NCBI GenBank assembly: GCA_038380435.1
Contig: JAWZYU010000686.1
Coordinates: 22,838 to 86,837 of the forward strand
Length of the DNA: 64,000 nt
DNA from: Ryuthela nishihirai
Lineage: Eukaryota > Arthropoda > Arachnida > Araneae > Heptathelidae
Direction of reading: 5' to 3'
Shown: positions 43,401 through 58,400 of the stretch, one piece after another
Layout: every line of letters starts with the position of its first letter
How positions within the stretch are numbered: the first letter of the stretch is position 1
Made by a program: the position numbers and the translations under genes
The notes under the pieces: generated by a model
What the model saw: the letters and a program-made list of their open reading frames with translations, nothing else
Told to the model about the DNA's origin: nothing
Databases searched by the model: none

Positions 43401-46400
43401 GCGGACCACTGATTCACATTAGAGGGGATTGTGTCCTTCTACCTGATTGGTCATTTCTATAGATCGGGGTCTTTTTGTCCTCTCAGAGGTCCGATTGCGT
43501 TTTTTGACACTTTTGGGCACTTTTTGGCTAATATCTCTGGAGTGGGTCACTTTTTGGCGATTTTGACGCTTGAATCGGGTTCCTAGCGCTGGATTACCTG
43601 GGTGTAGCTTTTGAAACTTTGAGATTTGGTCTCTTAGAACCGATTTTAGACCTATTTTCAGTTTTTCATTGATTTTGGCTATTTCTCGCTTGTGACGTCA
43701 TCTCTGCATAGTTGTGGTTTTGAACTTTCCTTATCACCTTGTGCTTTCTTGTCTTCTGAGTCTTCCTATCACTTTTTTTTTCCGTTTTGGTCTTTTTTTC
43801 TATTTTTGGTGAATTTTTGACTTTTCTCTGCTACTCTCTTGACTTGAAGCGGCAATATTTTTTTTTTTTTTTTTTTTTCCCTATAGAAAGGGTCTGTTTG
43901 TCACGGTTAAACCGCTATTTAGTGGGCGGGAGTCATTTCTAGGGTCACTTTTACTATTTTGGAGACTGCATCACTACAAAGATTCGTTCTTACTTGGCCT
44001 GCTCCCTTTGGGGCGTTTTTTATACTGCGGACCACTGATTCTTGTGGACAGAGGGTTCACCCTGGTTTTGAATTGTGCTGTGGTCACTTGAAACTGTCTT
44101 TTTCTGCTGTTTTGTGACTGTTTTGCCTTTTTCGCTTGAATTGCAATTTTTTTTTTTTTTTATCTGTTACTACCAAATACCTGTTTTTGGACTTTGGACC
44201 CCTTCCTATGGGGACTTTGGGCGAGGTCACTTTATGGTCACTTAGGGGGGACCGGGATACACACTTTGTCACCGCTAGGGGGCGCTCATCCACCGGGAAG
44301 GGTCTGTTTTTTGCGTTCAAAGTGGCACACTTCGTCGCCGTTTTCTACTAAGGGGGCGTGGTTTGGGGGCGGACCAATGGGGTGTGTTTGTAGGCCCCTT
44401 GGGGGGACACCTGGGGGTCACTTTAGATTGGTCACTTTCCCGCCCTTTCTAGGAGAAATTTGGACCTGAAGTTGGCACACTTTTCCTTGATTTTGGGCAA
44501 CATACTGTACTTTTGGGCTATACTAGGGTATAGCTTAGACTTCACTTTGTTTCACTACGTCGCCCTTTTTTCGATTTTTTTTTTTTTTTTTTCCCTCTGG
44601 GGGCACTTTTGTGCGTGACCTTTAGGTCGTTTTTTGGTGGTCTCTAGGGGGTCACTTTCGGTGACCTTTGACCCCAAGGGGGGTCTCGTTGACCTCTAGC
44701 CTGGGGTCACTTCCGGTCACTTTCTATCGATTAGGGTACTCTCTCTCTCTCTCTCTGTTCTCTACCCTGCCTTTAGCTTGGGTCTCTTTCTGAAATTGCC
44801 TTTGAATACAGTGCTTGACTGACTACTAGGTCTCTTGCTTTACTTGCAGCCTTTGCCTATGGATTCATTTGGATTGCCTTCAGAAGCATGGTTTTGCTAC
44901 GTTTCTGGCTTGGCTCTGTACAATTCCTTGAAGTTTCATTACAACCCAAACCCTGGGTTTGGCTCTATTTTAGGAAAACAAAAATTACGATAACTCTGGA
45001 CTTTTTGGACTTTTTGGACTTTTTTTTTTTTCAGGGTTTCTTCCTCCGCTCTAGCCTCCCTCTGGTCACTTTTTTTTCTACCTGGGGGGTCTCTTTTTTT
45101 TTTTATTCGCTTGTAAATTCTAGCGTTTTTTAGCCTACCTTAGAGCTCACTTTTGGTGACTTTTTTTGGATCAGATCTTAGTGTGTCTCGTCCCCTTTCT
45201 GTTGATGTGCTTTTTGACTCTCTATCTGCTTTTTTTGATTTTTGATGATTTTTGGAACATTTTGTGTTTTGAAGCTTTTTAGGCTTACGAGTCTCATTGG
45301 ATAACATGGCAAACTATACTGATTACGTTCTCACTTGGCCTGCTCAGTCTGGGGCGTTTTTTATACTGCGGACCACTGATTCACATTAGAGGGGATTGTG
45401 TCCTTCTACCTGATTGGTCATTTCTATAGATCGGGGTCTTTTTGTCCTCTCAGAGGTCCGATTGCGTTTTTTGACACTTTTGGGCACTTTTTGGCTAATA
45501 TCTCTGGAGTGGGTCACTTTTTGGCGATTTTGACGCTTGAATCGGGTTCCTAGCGCTGGATTACCTGGGTGTAGCTTTTGAAACTTTGAGATTTGGTCTC
45601 TTAGAACCGATTTTAGACCTATTTTCAGTTTTTCATTGATTTTGGCTATTTCTCGCTTGTGACGTCATCTCTGCATAGTTGTGGTTTTGAACTTTCCTTA
45701 TCACCTTGTGCTTTCTTGTCTTCTGAGTCTTCCTATCACTTTTTTTTTCCGTTTTGGTCTTTTTTTCTATTTTTGGTGAATTTTTGACTTTTCTCTGCTA
45801 CTCTCTTGACTTGAAGCGGCAATATTTTTTTTTTTTTTTTTTTTTCCCTATAGAAAGGGTCTGTTTGTCACGGTTAAACCGCTATTTAGTGGGCGGGAGT
45901 CATTTCTAGGGTCACTTTTACTATTTTGGAGACTGCATCACTACAAAGATTCGTTCTTACTTGGCCTGCTCCCTTTGGGGCGTTTTTTATACTGCGGACC
46001 ACTGATTCTTGTGGACAGAGGGTTCACCCTGGTTTTGAATTGTGCTGTGGTCACTTGAAACTGTCTTTTTCTGCTGTTTTGTGACTGTTTTGCCTTTTTC
46101 GCTTGAATTGCAATTTTTTTTTTTTTTTATCTGTTACTACCAAATACCTGTTTTTGGACTTTGGACCCCTTCCTATGGGGACTTTGGGCGAGGTCACTTT
46201 ATGGTCACTTAGGGGGGACCGGGATACACACTTTGTCACCGCTAGGGGGCGCTCATCCACCGGGAAGGGTCTGTTTTTTGCGTTCAAAGTGGCACACTTC
46301 GTCGCCGTTTTCTACTAAGGGGGCGTGGTTTGGGGGCGGACCAATGGGGTGTGTTTGTAGGCCCCTTGGGGGGACACCTGGGGGTCACTTTAGATTGGTC

Positions 46401-49400
46401 ACTTTCCCGCCCTTTCTAGGAGAAATTTGGACCTGAAGTTGGCACACTTTTCCTTGATTTTGGGCAACATACTGTACTTTTGGGCTATACTAGGGTATAG
46501 CTTAGACTTCACTTTGTTTCACTACGTCGCCCTTTTTTCGATTTTTTTTTTTTTTTTTTCCCTCTGGGGGCACTTTTGTGCGTGACCTTTAGGTCGTTTT
46601 TTGGTGGTCTCTAGGGGGTCACTTTCGGTGACCTTTGACCCCAAGGGGGGTCTCGTTGACCTCTAGCCTGGGGTCACTTCCGGTCACTTTCTATCGATTA
46701 GGGTACTCTCTCTCTCTCTCTCTGTTCTCTACCCTGCCTTTAGCTTGGGTCTCTTTCTGAAATTGCCTTTGAATACAGTGCTTGACTGACTACTAGGTCT
46801 CTTGCTTTACTTGCAGCCTTTGCCTATGGATTCATTTGGATTGCCTTCAGAAGCATGGTTTTGCTACGTTTCTGGCTTGGCTCTGTACAATTCCTTGAAG
46901 TTTCATTACAACCCAAACCCTGGGTTTGGCTCTATTTTAGGAAAACAAAAATTACGATAACTCTGGACTTTTTGGACTTTTTGGACTTTTTTTTTTTTCA
47001 GGGTTTCTTCCTCCGCTCTAGCCTCCCTCTGGTCACTTTTTTTTCTACCTGGGGGGTCTCTTTTTTTTTTTATTCGCTTGTAAATTCTAGCGTTTTTTAG
47101 CCTACCTTAGAGCTCACTTTTGGTGACTTTTTTTGGATCAGATCTTAGTGTGTCTCGTCCCCTTTCTGTTGATGTGCTTTTTGACTCTCTATCTGCTTTT
47201 TTTGATTTTTGATGATTTTTGGAACATTTTGTGTTTTGAAGCTTTTTAGGCTTACGAGTCTCATTGGATAACATGGCAAACTATACTGATTACGTTCTCA
47301 CTTGGCCTGCTCAGTCTGGGGCGTTTTTTATACTGCGGACCACTGATTCACATTAGAGGGGATTGTGTCCTTCTACCTGATTGGTCATTTCTATAGATCG
47401 GGGTCTTTTTGTCCTCTCAGAGGTCCGATTGCGTTTTTTGACACTTTTGGGCACTTTTTGGCTAATATCTCTGGAGTGGGTCACTTTTTGGCGATTTTGA
47501 CGCTTGAATCGGGTTCCTAGCGCTGGATTACCTGGGTGTAGCTTTTGAAACTTTGAGATTTGGTCTCTTAGAACCGATTTTAGACCTATTTTCAGTTTTT
47601 CATTGATTTTGGCTATTTCTCGCTTGTGACGTCATCTCTGCATAGTTGTGGTTTTGAACTTTCCTTATCACCTTGTGCTTTCTTGTCTTCTGAGTCTTCC
47701 TATCACTTTTTTTTTCCGTTTTGGTCTTTTTTTCTATTTTTGGTGAATTTTTGACTTTTCTCTGCTACTCTCTTGACTTGAAGCGGCAATATTTTTTTTT
47801 TTTTTTTTTTTTCCCTATAGAAAGGGTCTGTTTGTCACGGTTAAACCGCTATTTAGTGGGCGGGAGTCATTTCTAGGGTCACTTTTACTATTTTGGAGAC
47901 TGCATCACTACAAAGATTCGTTCTTACTTGGCCTGCTCCCTTTGGGGCGTTTTTTATACTGCGGACCACTGATTCTTGTGGACAGAGGGTTCACCCTGGT
48001 TTTGAATTGTGCTGTGGTCACTTGAAACTGTCTTTTTCTGCTGTTTTGTGACTGTTTTGCCTTTTTCGCTTGAATTGCAATTTTTTTTTTTTTTTATCTG
48101 TTACTACCAAATACCTGTTTTTGGACTTTGGACCCCTTCCTATGGGGACTTTGGGCGAGGTCACTTTATGGTCACTTAGGGGGGACCGGGATACACACTT
48201 TGTCACCGCTAGGGGGCGCTCATCCACCGGGAAGGGTCTGTTTTTTGCGTTCAAAGTGGCACACTTCGTCGCCGTTTTCTACTAAGGGGGCGTGGTTTGG
48301 GGGCGGACCAATGGGGTGTGTTTGTAGGCCCCTTGGGGGGACACCTGGGGGTCACTTTAGATTGGTCACTTTCCCGCCCTTTCTAGGAGAAATTTGGACC
48401 TGAAGTTGGCACACTTTTCCTTGATTTTGGGCAACATACTGTACTTTTGGGCTATACTAGGGTATAGCTTAGACTTCACTTTGTTTCACTACGTCGCCCT
48501 TTTTTCGATTTTTTTTTTTTTTTTTTCCCTCTGGGGGCACTTTTGTGCGTGACCTTTAGGTCGTTTTTTGGTGGTCTCTAGGGGGTCACTTTCGGTGACC
48601 TTTGACCCCAAGGGGGGTCTCGTTGACCTCTAGCCTGGGGTCACTTCCGGTCACTTTCTATCGATTAGGGTACTCTCTCTCTCTCTCTCTGTTCTCTACC
48701 CTGCCTTTAGCTTGGGTCTCTTTCTGAAATTGCCTTTGAATACAGTGCTTGACTGACTACTAGGTCTCTTGCTTTACTTGCAGCCTTTGCCTATGGATTC
48801 ATTTGGATTGCCTTCAGAAGCATGGTTTTGCTACGTTTCTGGCTTGGCTCTGTACAATTCCTTGAAGTTTCATTACAACCCAAACCCTGGGTTTGGCTCT
48901 ATTTTAGGAAAACAAAAATTACGATAACTCTGGACTTTTTGGACTTTTTGGACTTTTTTTTTTTTCAGGGTTTCTTCCTCCGCTCTAGCCTCCCTCTGGT
49001 CACTTTTTTTTCTACCTGGGGGGTCTCTTTTTTTTTTTATTCGCTTGTAAATTCTAGCGTTTTTTAGCCTACCTTAGAGCTCACTTTTGGTGACTTTTTT
49101 TGGATCAGATCTTAGTGTGTCTCGTCCCCTTTCTGTTGATGTGCTTTTTGACTCTCTATCTGCTTTTTTTGATTTTTGATGATTTTTGGAACATTTTGTG
49201 TTTTGAAGCTTTTTAGGCTTACGAGTCTCATTGGATAACATGGCAAACTATACTGATTACGTTCTCACTTGGCCTGCTCAGTCTGGGGCGTTTTTTATAC
49301 TGCGGACCACTGATTCACATTAGAGGGGATTGTGTCCTTCTACCTGATTGGTCATTTCTATAGATCGGGGTCTTTTTGTCCTCTCAGAGGTCCGATTGCG

Positions 49401-52400
49401 TTTTTTGACACTTTTGGGCACTTTTTGGCTAATATCTCTGGAGTGGGTCACTTTTTGGCGATTTTGACGCTTGAATCGGGTTCCTAGCGCTGGATTACCT
49501 GGGTGTAGCTTTTGAAACTTTGAGATTTGGTCTCTTAGAACCGATTTTAGACCTATTTTCAGTTTTTCATTGATTTTGGCTATTTCTCGCTTGTGACGTC
49601 ATCTCTGCATAGTTGTGGTTTTGAACTTTCCTTATCACCTTGTGCTTTCTTGTCTTCTGAGTCTTCCTATCACTTTTTTTTTCCGTTTTGGTCTTTTTTT
49701 CTATTTTTGGTGAATTTTTGACTTTTCTCTGCTACTCTCTTGACTTGAAGCGGCAATATTTTTTTTTTTTTTTTTTTTTCCCTATAGAAAGGGTCTGTTT
49801 GTCACGGTTAAACCGCTATTTAGTGGGCGGGAGTCATTTCTAGGGTCACTTTTACTATTTTGGAGACTGCATCACTACAAAGATTCGTTCTTACTTGGCC
49901 TGCTCCCTTTGGGGCGTTTTTTATACTGCGGACCACTGATTCTTGTGGACAGAGGGTTCACCCTGGTTTTGAATTGTGCTGTGGTCACTTGAAACTGTCT
50001 TTTTCTGCTGTTTTGTGACTGTTTTGCCTTTTTCGCTTGAATTGCAATTTTTTTTTTTTTTTATCTGTTACTACCAAATACCTGTTTTTGGACTTTGGAC
50101 CCCTTCCTATGGGGACTTTGGGCGAGGTCACTTTATGGTCACTTAGGGGGGACCGGGATACACACTTTGTCACCGCTAGGGGGCGCTCATCCACCGGGAA
50201 GGGTCTGTTTTTTGCGTTCAAAGTGGCACACTTCGTCGCCGTTTTCTACTAAGGGGGCGTGGTTTGGGGGCGGACCAATGGGGTGTGTTTGTAGGCCCCT
50301 TGGGGGGACACCTGGGGGTCACTTTAGATTGGTCACTTTCCCGCCCTTTCTAGGAGAAATTTGGACCTGAAGTTGGCACACTTTTCCTTGATTTTGGGCA
50401 ACATACTGTACTTTTGGGCTATACTAGGGTATAGCTTAGACTTCACTTTGTTTCACTACGTCGCCCTTTTTTCGATTTTTTTTTTTTTTTTTTCCCTCTG
50501 GGGGCACTTTTGTGCGTGACCTTTAGGTCGTTTTTTGGTGGTCTCTAGGGGGTCACTTTCGGTGACCTTTGACCCCAAGGGGGGTCTCGTTGACCTCTAG
50601 CCTGGGGTCACTTCCGGTCACTTTCTATCGATTAGGGTACTCTCTCTCTCTCTCTCTGTTCTCTACCCTGCCTTTAGCTTGGGTCTCTTTCTGAAATTGC
50701 CTTTGAATACAGTGCTTGACTGACTACTAGGTCTCTTGCTTTACTTGCAGCCTTTGCCTATGGATTCATTTGGATTGCCTTCAGAAGCATGGTTTTGCTA
50801 CGTTTCTGGCTTGGCTCTGTACAATTCCTTGAAGTTTCATTACAACCCAAACCCTGGGTTTGGCTCTATTTTAGGAAAACAAAAATTACGATAACTCTGG
50901 ACTTTTTGGACTTTTTGGACTTTTTTTTTTTTCAGGGTTTCTTCCTCCGCTCTAGCCTCCCTCTGGTCACTTTTTTTTCTACCTGGGGGGTCTCTTTTTT
51001 TTTTTATTCGCTTGTAAATTCTAGCGTTTTTTAGCCTACCTTAGAGCTCACTTTTGGTGACTTTTTTTGGATCAGATCTTAGTGTGTCTCGTCCCCTTTC
51101 TGTTGATGTGCTTTTTGACTCTCTATCTGCTTTTTTTGATTTTTGATGATTTTTGGAACATTTTGTGTTTTGAAGCTTTTTAGGCTTACGAGTCTCATTG
51201 GATAACATGGCAAACTATACTGATTACGTTCTCACTTGGCCTGCTCAGTCTGGGGCGTTTTTTATACTGCGGACCACTGATTCACATTAGAGGGGATTGT
51301 GTCCTTCTACCTGATTGGTCATTTCTATAGATCGGGGTCTTTTTGTCCTCTCAGAGGTCCGATTGCGTTTTTTGACACTTTTGGGCACTTTTTGGCTAAT
51401 ATCTCTGGAGTGGGTCACTTTTTGGCGATTTTGACGCTTGAATCGGGTTCCTAGCGCTGGATTACCTGGGTGTAGCTTTTGAAACTTTGAGATTTGGTCT
51501 CTTAGAACCGATTTTAGACCTATTTTCAGTTTTTCATTGATTTTGGCTATTTCTCGCTTGTGACGTCATCTCTGCATAGTTGTGGTTTTGAACTTTCCTT
51601 ATCACCTTGTGCTTTCTTGTCTTCTGAGTCTTCCTATCACTTTTTTTTTCCGTTTTGGTCTTTTTTTCTATTTTTGGTGAATTTTTGACTTTTCTCTGCT
51701 ACTCTCTTGACTTGAAGCGGCAATATTTTTTTTTTTTTTTTTTTTTCCCTATAGAAAGGGTCTGTTTGTCACGGTTAAACCGCTATTTAGTGGGCGGGAG
51801 TCATTTCTAGGGTCACTTTTACTATTTTGGAGACTGCATCACTACAAAGATTCGTTCTTACTTGGCCTGCTCCCTTTGGGGCGTTTTTTATACTGCGGAC
51901 CACTGATTCTTGTGGACAGAGGGTTCACCCTGGTTTTGAATTGTGCTGTGGTCACTTGAAACTGTCTTTTTCTGCTGTTTTGTGACTGTTTTGCCTTTTT
52001 CGCTTGAATTGCAATTTTTTTTTTTTTTTATCTGTTACTACCAAATACCTGTTTTTGGACTTTGGACCCCTTCCTATGGGGACTTTGGGCGAGGTCACTT
52101 TATGGTCACTTAGGGGGGACCGGGATACACACTTTGTCACCGCTAGGGGGCGCTCATCCACCGGGAAGGGTCTGTTTTTTGCGTTCAAAGTGGCACACTT
52201 CGTCGCCGTTTTCTACTAAGGGGGCGTGGTTTGGGGGCGGACCAATGGGGTGTGTTTGTAGGCCCCTTGGGGGGACACCTGGGGGTCACTTTAGATTGGT
52301 CACTTTCCCGCCCTTTCTAGGAGAAATTTGGACCTGAAGTTGGCACACTTTTCCTTGATTTTGGGCAACATACTGTACTTTTGGGCTATACTAGGGTATA

Positions 52401-55400
52401 GCTTAGACTTCACTTTGTTTCACTACGTCGCCCTTTTTTCGATTTTTTTTTTTTTTTTTTCCCTCTGGGGGCACTTTTGTGCGTGACCTTTAGGTCGTTT
52501 TTTGGTGGTCTCTAGGGGGTCACTTTCGGTGACCTTTGACCCCAAGGGGGGTCTCGTTGACCTCTAGCCTGGGGTCACTTCCGGTCACTTTCTATCGATT
52601 AGGGTACTCTCTCTCTCTCTCTCTGTTCTCTACCCTGCCTTTAGCTTGGGTCTCTTTCTGAAATTGCCTTTGAATACAGTGCTTGACTGACTACTAGGTC
52701 TCTTGCTTTACTTGCAGCCTTTGCCTATGGATTCATTTGGATTGCCTTCAGAAGCATGGTTTTGCTACGTTTCTGGCTTGGCTCTGTACAATTCCTTGAA
52801 GTTTCATTACAACCCAAACCCTGGGTTTGGCTCTATTTTAGGAAAACAAAAATTACGATAACTCTGGACTTTTTGGACTTTTTGGACTTTTTTTTTTTTC
52901 AGGGTTTCTTCCTCCGCTCTAGCCTCCCTCTGGTCACTTTTTTTTCTACCTGGGGGGTCTCTTTTTTTTTTTATTCGCTTGTAAATTCTAGCGTTTTTTA
53001 GCCTACCTTAGAGCTCACTTTTGGTGACTTTTTTTGGATCAGATCTTAGTGTGTCTCGTCCCCTTTCTGTTGATGTGCTTTTTGACTCTCTATCTGCTTT
53101 TTTTGATTTTTGATGATTTTTGGAACATTTTGTGTTTTGAAGCTTTTTAGGCTTACGAGTCTCATTGGATAACATGGCAAACTATACTGATTACGTTCTC
53201 ACTTGGCCTGCTCAGTCTGGGGCGTTTTTTATACTGCGGACCACTGATTCACATTAGAGGGGATTGTGTCCTTCTACCTGATTGGTCATTTCTATAGATC
53301 GGGGTCTTTTTGTCCTCTCAGAGGTCCGATTGCGTTTTTTGACACTTTTGGGCACTTTTTGGCTAATATCTCTGGAGTGGGTCACTTTTTGGCGATTTTG
53401 ACGCTTGAATCGGGTTCCTAGCGCTGGATTACCTGGGTGTAGCTTTTGAAACTTTGAGATTTGGTCTCTTAGAACCGATTTTAGACCTATTTTCAGTTTT
53501 TCATTGATTTTGGCTATTTCTCGCTTGTGACGTCATCTCTGCATAGTTGTGGTTTTGAACTTTCCTTATCACCTTGTGCTTTCTTGTCTTCTGAGTCTTC
53601 CTATCACTTTTTTTTTCCGTTTTGGTCTTTTTTTCTATTTTTGGTGAATTTTTGACTTTTCTCTGCTACTCTCTTGACTTGAAGCGGCAATATTTTTTTT
53701 TTTTTTTTTTTTTCCCTATAGAAAGGGTCTGTTTGTCACGGTTAAACCGCTATTTAGTGGGCGGGAGTCATTTCTAGGGTCACTTTTACTATTTTGGAGA
53801 CTGCATCACTACAAAGATTCGTTCTTACTTGGCCTGCTCCCTTTGGGGCGTTTTTTATACTGCGGACCACTGATTCTTGTGGACAGAGGGTTCACCCTGG
53901 TTTTGAATTGTGCTGTGGTCACTTGAAACTGTCTTTTTCTGCTGTTTTGTGACTGTTTTGCCTTTTTCGCTTGAATTGCAATTTTTTTTTTTTTTTATCT
54001 GTTACTACCAAATACCTGTTTTTGGACTTTGGACCCCTTCCTATGGGGACTTTGGGCGAGGTCACTTTATGGTCACTTAGGGGGGACCGGGATACACACT
54101 TTGTCACCGCTAGGGGGCGCTCATCCACCGGGAAGGGTCTGTTTTTTGCGTTCAAAGTGGCACACTTCGTCGCCGTTTTCTACTAAGGGGGCGTGGTTTG
54201 GGGGCGGACCAATGGGGTGTGTTTGTAGGCCCCTTGGGGGGACACCTGGGGGTCACTTTAGATTGGTCACTTTCCCGCCCTTTCTAGGAGAAATTTGGAC
54301 CTGAAGTTGGCACACTTTTCCTTGATTTTGGGCAACATACTGTACTTTTGGGCTATACTAGGGTATAGCTTAGACTTCACTTTGTTTCACTACGTCGCCC
54401 TTTTTTCGATTTTTTTTTTTTTTTTTTCCCTCTGGGGGCACTTTTGTGCGTGACCTTTAGGTCGTTTTTTGGTGGTCTCTAGGGGGTCACTTTCGGTGAC
54501 CTTTGACCCCAAGGGGGGTCTCGTTGACCTCTAGCCTGGGGTCACTTCCGGTCACTTTCTATCGATTAGGGTACTCTCTCTCTCTCTCTCTGTTCTCTAC
54601 CCTGCCTTTAGCTTGGGTCTCTTTCTGAAATTGCCTTTGAATACAGTGCTTGACTGACTACTAGGTCTCTTGCTTTACTTGCAGCCTTTGCCTATGGATT
54701 CATTTGGATTGCCTTCAGAAGCATGGTTTTGCTACGTTTCTGGCTTGGCTCTGTACAATTCCTTGAAGTTTCATTACAACCCAAACCCTGGGTTTGGCTC
54801 TATTTTAGGAAAACAAAAATTACGATAACTCTGGACTTTTTGGACTTTTTGGACTTTTTTTTTTTTCAGGGTTTCTTCCTCCGCTCTAGCCTCCCTCTGG
54901 TCACTTTTTTTTCTACCTGGGGGGTCTCTTTTTTTTTTTATTCGCTTGTAAATTCTAGCGTTTTTTAGCCTACCTTAGAGCTCACTTTTGGTGACTTTTT
55001 TTGGATCAGATCTTAGTGTGTCTCGTCCCCTTTCTGTTGATGTGCTTTTTGACTCTCTATCTGCTTTTTTTGATTTTTGATGATTTTTGGAACATTTTGT
55101 GTTTTGAAGCTTTTTAGGCTTACGAGTCTCATTGGATAACATGGCAAACTATACTGATTACGTTCTCACTTGGCCTGCTCAGTCTGGGGCGTTTTTTATA
55201 CTGCGGACCACTGATTCACATTAGAGGGGATTGTGTCCTTCTACCTGATTGGTCATTTCTATAGATCGGGGTCTTTTTGTCCTCTCAGAGGTCCGATTGC
55301 GTTTTTTGACACTTTTGGGCACTTTTTGGCTAATATCTCTGGAGTGGGTCACTTTTTGGCGATTTTGACGCTTGAATCGGGTTCCTAGCGCTGGATTACC

Positions 55401-58400
55401 TGGGTGTAGCTTTTGAAACTTTGAGATTTGGTCTCTTAGAACCGATTTTAGACCTATTTTCAGTTTTTCATTGATTTTGGCTATTTCTCGCTTGTGACGT
55501 CATCTCTGCATAGTTGTGGTTTTGAACTTTCCTTATCACCTTGTGCTTTCTTGTCTTCTGAGTCTTCCTATCACTTTTTTTTTCCGTTTTGGTCTTTTTT
55601 TCTATTTTTGGTGAATTTTTGACTTTTCTCTGCTACTCTCTTGACTTGAAGCGGCAATATTTTTTTTTTTTTTTTTTTTTCCCTATAGAAAGGGTCTGTT
55701 TGTCACGGTTAAACCGCTATTTAGTGGGCGGGAGTCATTTCTAGGGTCACTTTTACTATTTTGGAGACTGCATCACTACAAAGATTCGTTCTTACTTGGC
55801 CTGCTCCCTTTGGGGCGTTTTTTATACTGCGGACCACTGATTCTTGTGGACAGAGGGTTCACCCTGGTTTTGAATTGTGCTGTGGTCACTTGAAACTGTC
55901 TTTTTCTGCTGTTTTGTGACTGTTTTGCCTTTTTCGCTTGAATTGCAATTTTTTTTTTTTTTTATCTGTTACTACCAAATACCTGTTTTTGGACTTTGGA
56001 CCCCTTCCTATGGGGACTTTGGGCGAGGTCACTTTATGGTCACTTAGGGGGGACCGGGATACACACTTTGTCACCGCTAGGGGGCGCTCATCCACCGGGA
56101 AGGGTCTGTTTTTTGCGTTCAAAGTGGCACACTTCGTCGCCGTTTTCTACTAAGGGGGCGTGGTTTGGGGGCGGACCAATGGGGTGTGTTTGTAGGCCCC
56201 TTGGGGGGACACCTGGGGGTCACTTTAGATTGGTCACTTTCCCGCCCTTTCTAGGAGAAATTTGGACCTGAAGTTGGCACACTTTTCCTTGATTTTGGGC
56301 AACATACTGTACTTTTGGGCTATACTAGGGTATAGCTTAGACTTCACTTTGTTTCACTACGTCGCCCTTTTTTCGATTTTTTTTTTTTTTTTTTCCCTCT
56401 GGGGGCACTTTTGTGCGTGACCTTTAGGTCGTTTTTTGGTGGTCTCTAGGGGGTCACTTTCGGTGACCTTTGACCCCAAGGGGGGTCTCGTTGACCTCTA
56501 GCCTGGGGTCACTTCCGGTCACTTTCTATCGATTAGGGTACTCTCTCTCTCTCTCTCTGTTCTCTACCCTGCCTTTAGCTTGGGTCTCTTTCTGAAATTG
56601 CCTTTGAATACAGTGCTTGACTGACTACTAGGTCTCTTGCTTTACTTGCAGCCTTTGCCTATGGATTCATTTGGATTGCCTTCAGAAGCATGGTTTTGCT
56701 ACGTTTCTGGCTTGGCTCTGTACAATTCCTTGAAGTTTCATTACAACCCAAACCCTGGGTTTGGCTCTATTTTAGGAAAACAAAAATTACGATAACTCTG
56801 GACTTTTTGGACTTTTTGGACTTTTTTTTTTTTCAGGGTTTCTTCCTCCGCTCTAGCCTCCCTCTGGTCACTTTTTTTTCTACCTGGGGGGTCTCTTTTT
56901 TTTTTTATTCGCTTGTAAATTCTAGCGTTTTTTAGCCTACCTTAGAGCTCACTTTTGGTGACTTTTTTTGGATCAGATCTTAGTGTGTCTCGTCCCCTTT
57001 CTGTTGATGTGCTTTTTGACTCTCTATCTGCTTTTTTTGATTTTTGATGATTTTTGGAACATTTTGTGTTTTGAAGCTTTTTAGGCTTACGAGTCTCATT
57101 GGATAACATGGCAAACTATACTGATTACGTTCTCACTTGGCCTGCTCAGTCTGGGGCGTTTTTTATACTGCGGACCACTGATTCACATTAGAGGGGATTG
57201 TGTCCTTCTACCTGATTGGTCATTTCTATAGATCGGGGTCTTTTTGTCCTCTCAGAGGTCCGATTGCGTTTTTTGACACTTTTGGGCACTTTTTGGCTAA
57301 TATCTCTGGAGTGGGTCACTTTTTGGCGATTTTGACGCTTGAATCGGGTTCCTAGCGCTGGATTACCTGGGTGTAGCTTTTGAAACTTTGAGATTTGGTC
57401 TCTTAGAACCGATTTTAGACCTATTTTCAGTTTTTCATTGATTTTGGCTATTTCTCGCTTGTGACGTCATCTCTGCATAGTTGTGGTTTTGAACTTTCCT
57501 TATCACCTTGTGCTTTCTTGTCTTCTGAGTCTTCCTATCACTTTTTTTTTCCGTTTTGGTCTTTTTTTCTATTTTTGGTGAATTTTTGACTTTTCTCTGC
57601 TACTCTCTTGACTTGAAGCGGCAATATTTTTTTTTTTTTTTTTTTTTCCCTATAGAAAGGGTCTGTTTGTCACGGTTAAACCGCTATTTAGTGGGCGGGA
57701 GTCATTTCTAGGGTCACTTTTACTATTTTGGAGACTGCATCACTACAAAGATTCGTTCTTACTTGGCCTGCTCCCTTTGGGGCGTTTTTTATACTGCGGA
57801 CCACTGATTCTTGTGGACAGAGGGTTCACCCTGGTTTTGAATTGTGCTGTGGTCACTTGAAACTGTCTTTTTCTGCTGTTTTGTGACTGTTTTGCCTTTT
57901 TCGCTTGAATTGCAATTTTTTTTTTTTTTTATCTGTTACTACCAAATACCTGTTTTTGGACTTTGGACCCCTTCCTATGGGGACTTTGGGCGAGGTCACT
58001 TTATGGTCACTTAGGGGGGACCGGGATACACACTTTGTCACCGCTAGGGGGCGCTCATCCACCGGGAAGGGTCTGTTTTTTGCGTTCAAAGTGGCACACT
58101 TCGTCGCCGTTTTCTACTAAGGGGGCGTGGTTTGGGGGCGGACCAATGGGGTGTGTTTGTAGGCCCCTTGGGGGGACACCTGGGGGTCACTTTAGATTGG
58201 TCACTTTCCCGCCCTTTCTAGGAGAAATTTGGACCTGAAGTTGGCACACTTTTCCTTGATTTTGGGCAACATACTGTACTTTTGGGCTATACTAGGGTAT
58301 AGCTTAGACTTCACTTTGTTTCACTACGTCGCCCTTTTTTCGATTTTTTTTTTTTTTTTTTCCCTCTGGGGGCACTTTTGTGCGTGACCTTTAGGTCGTT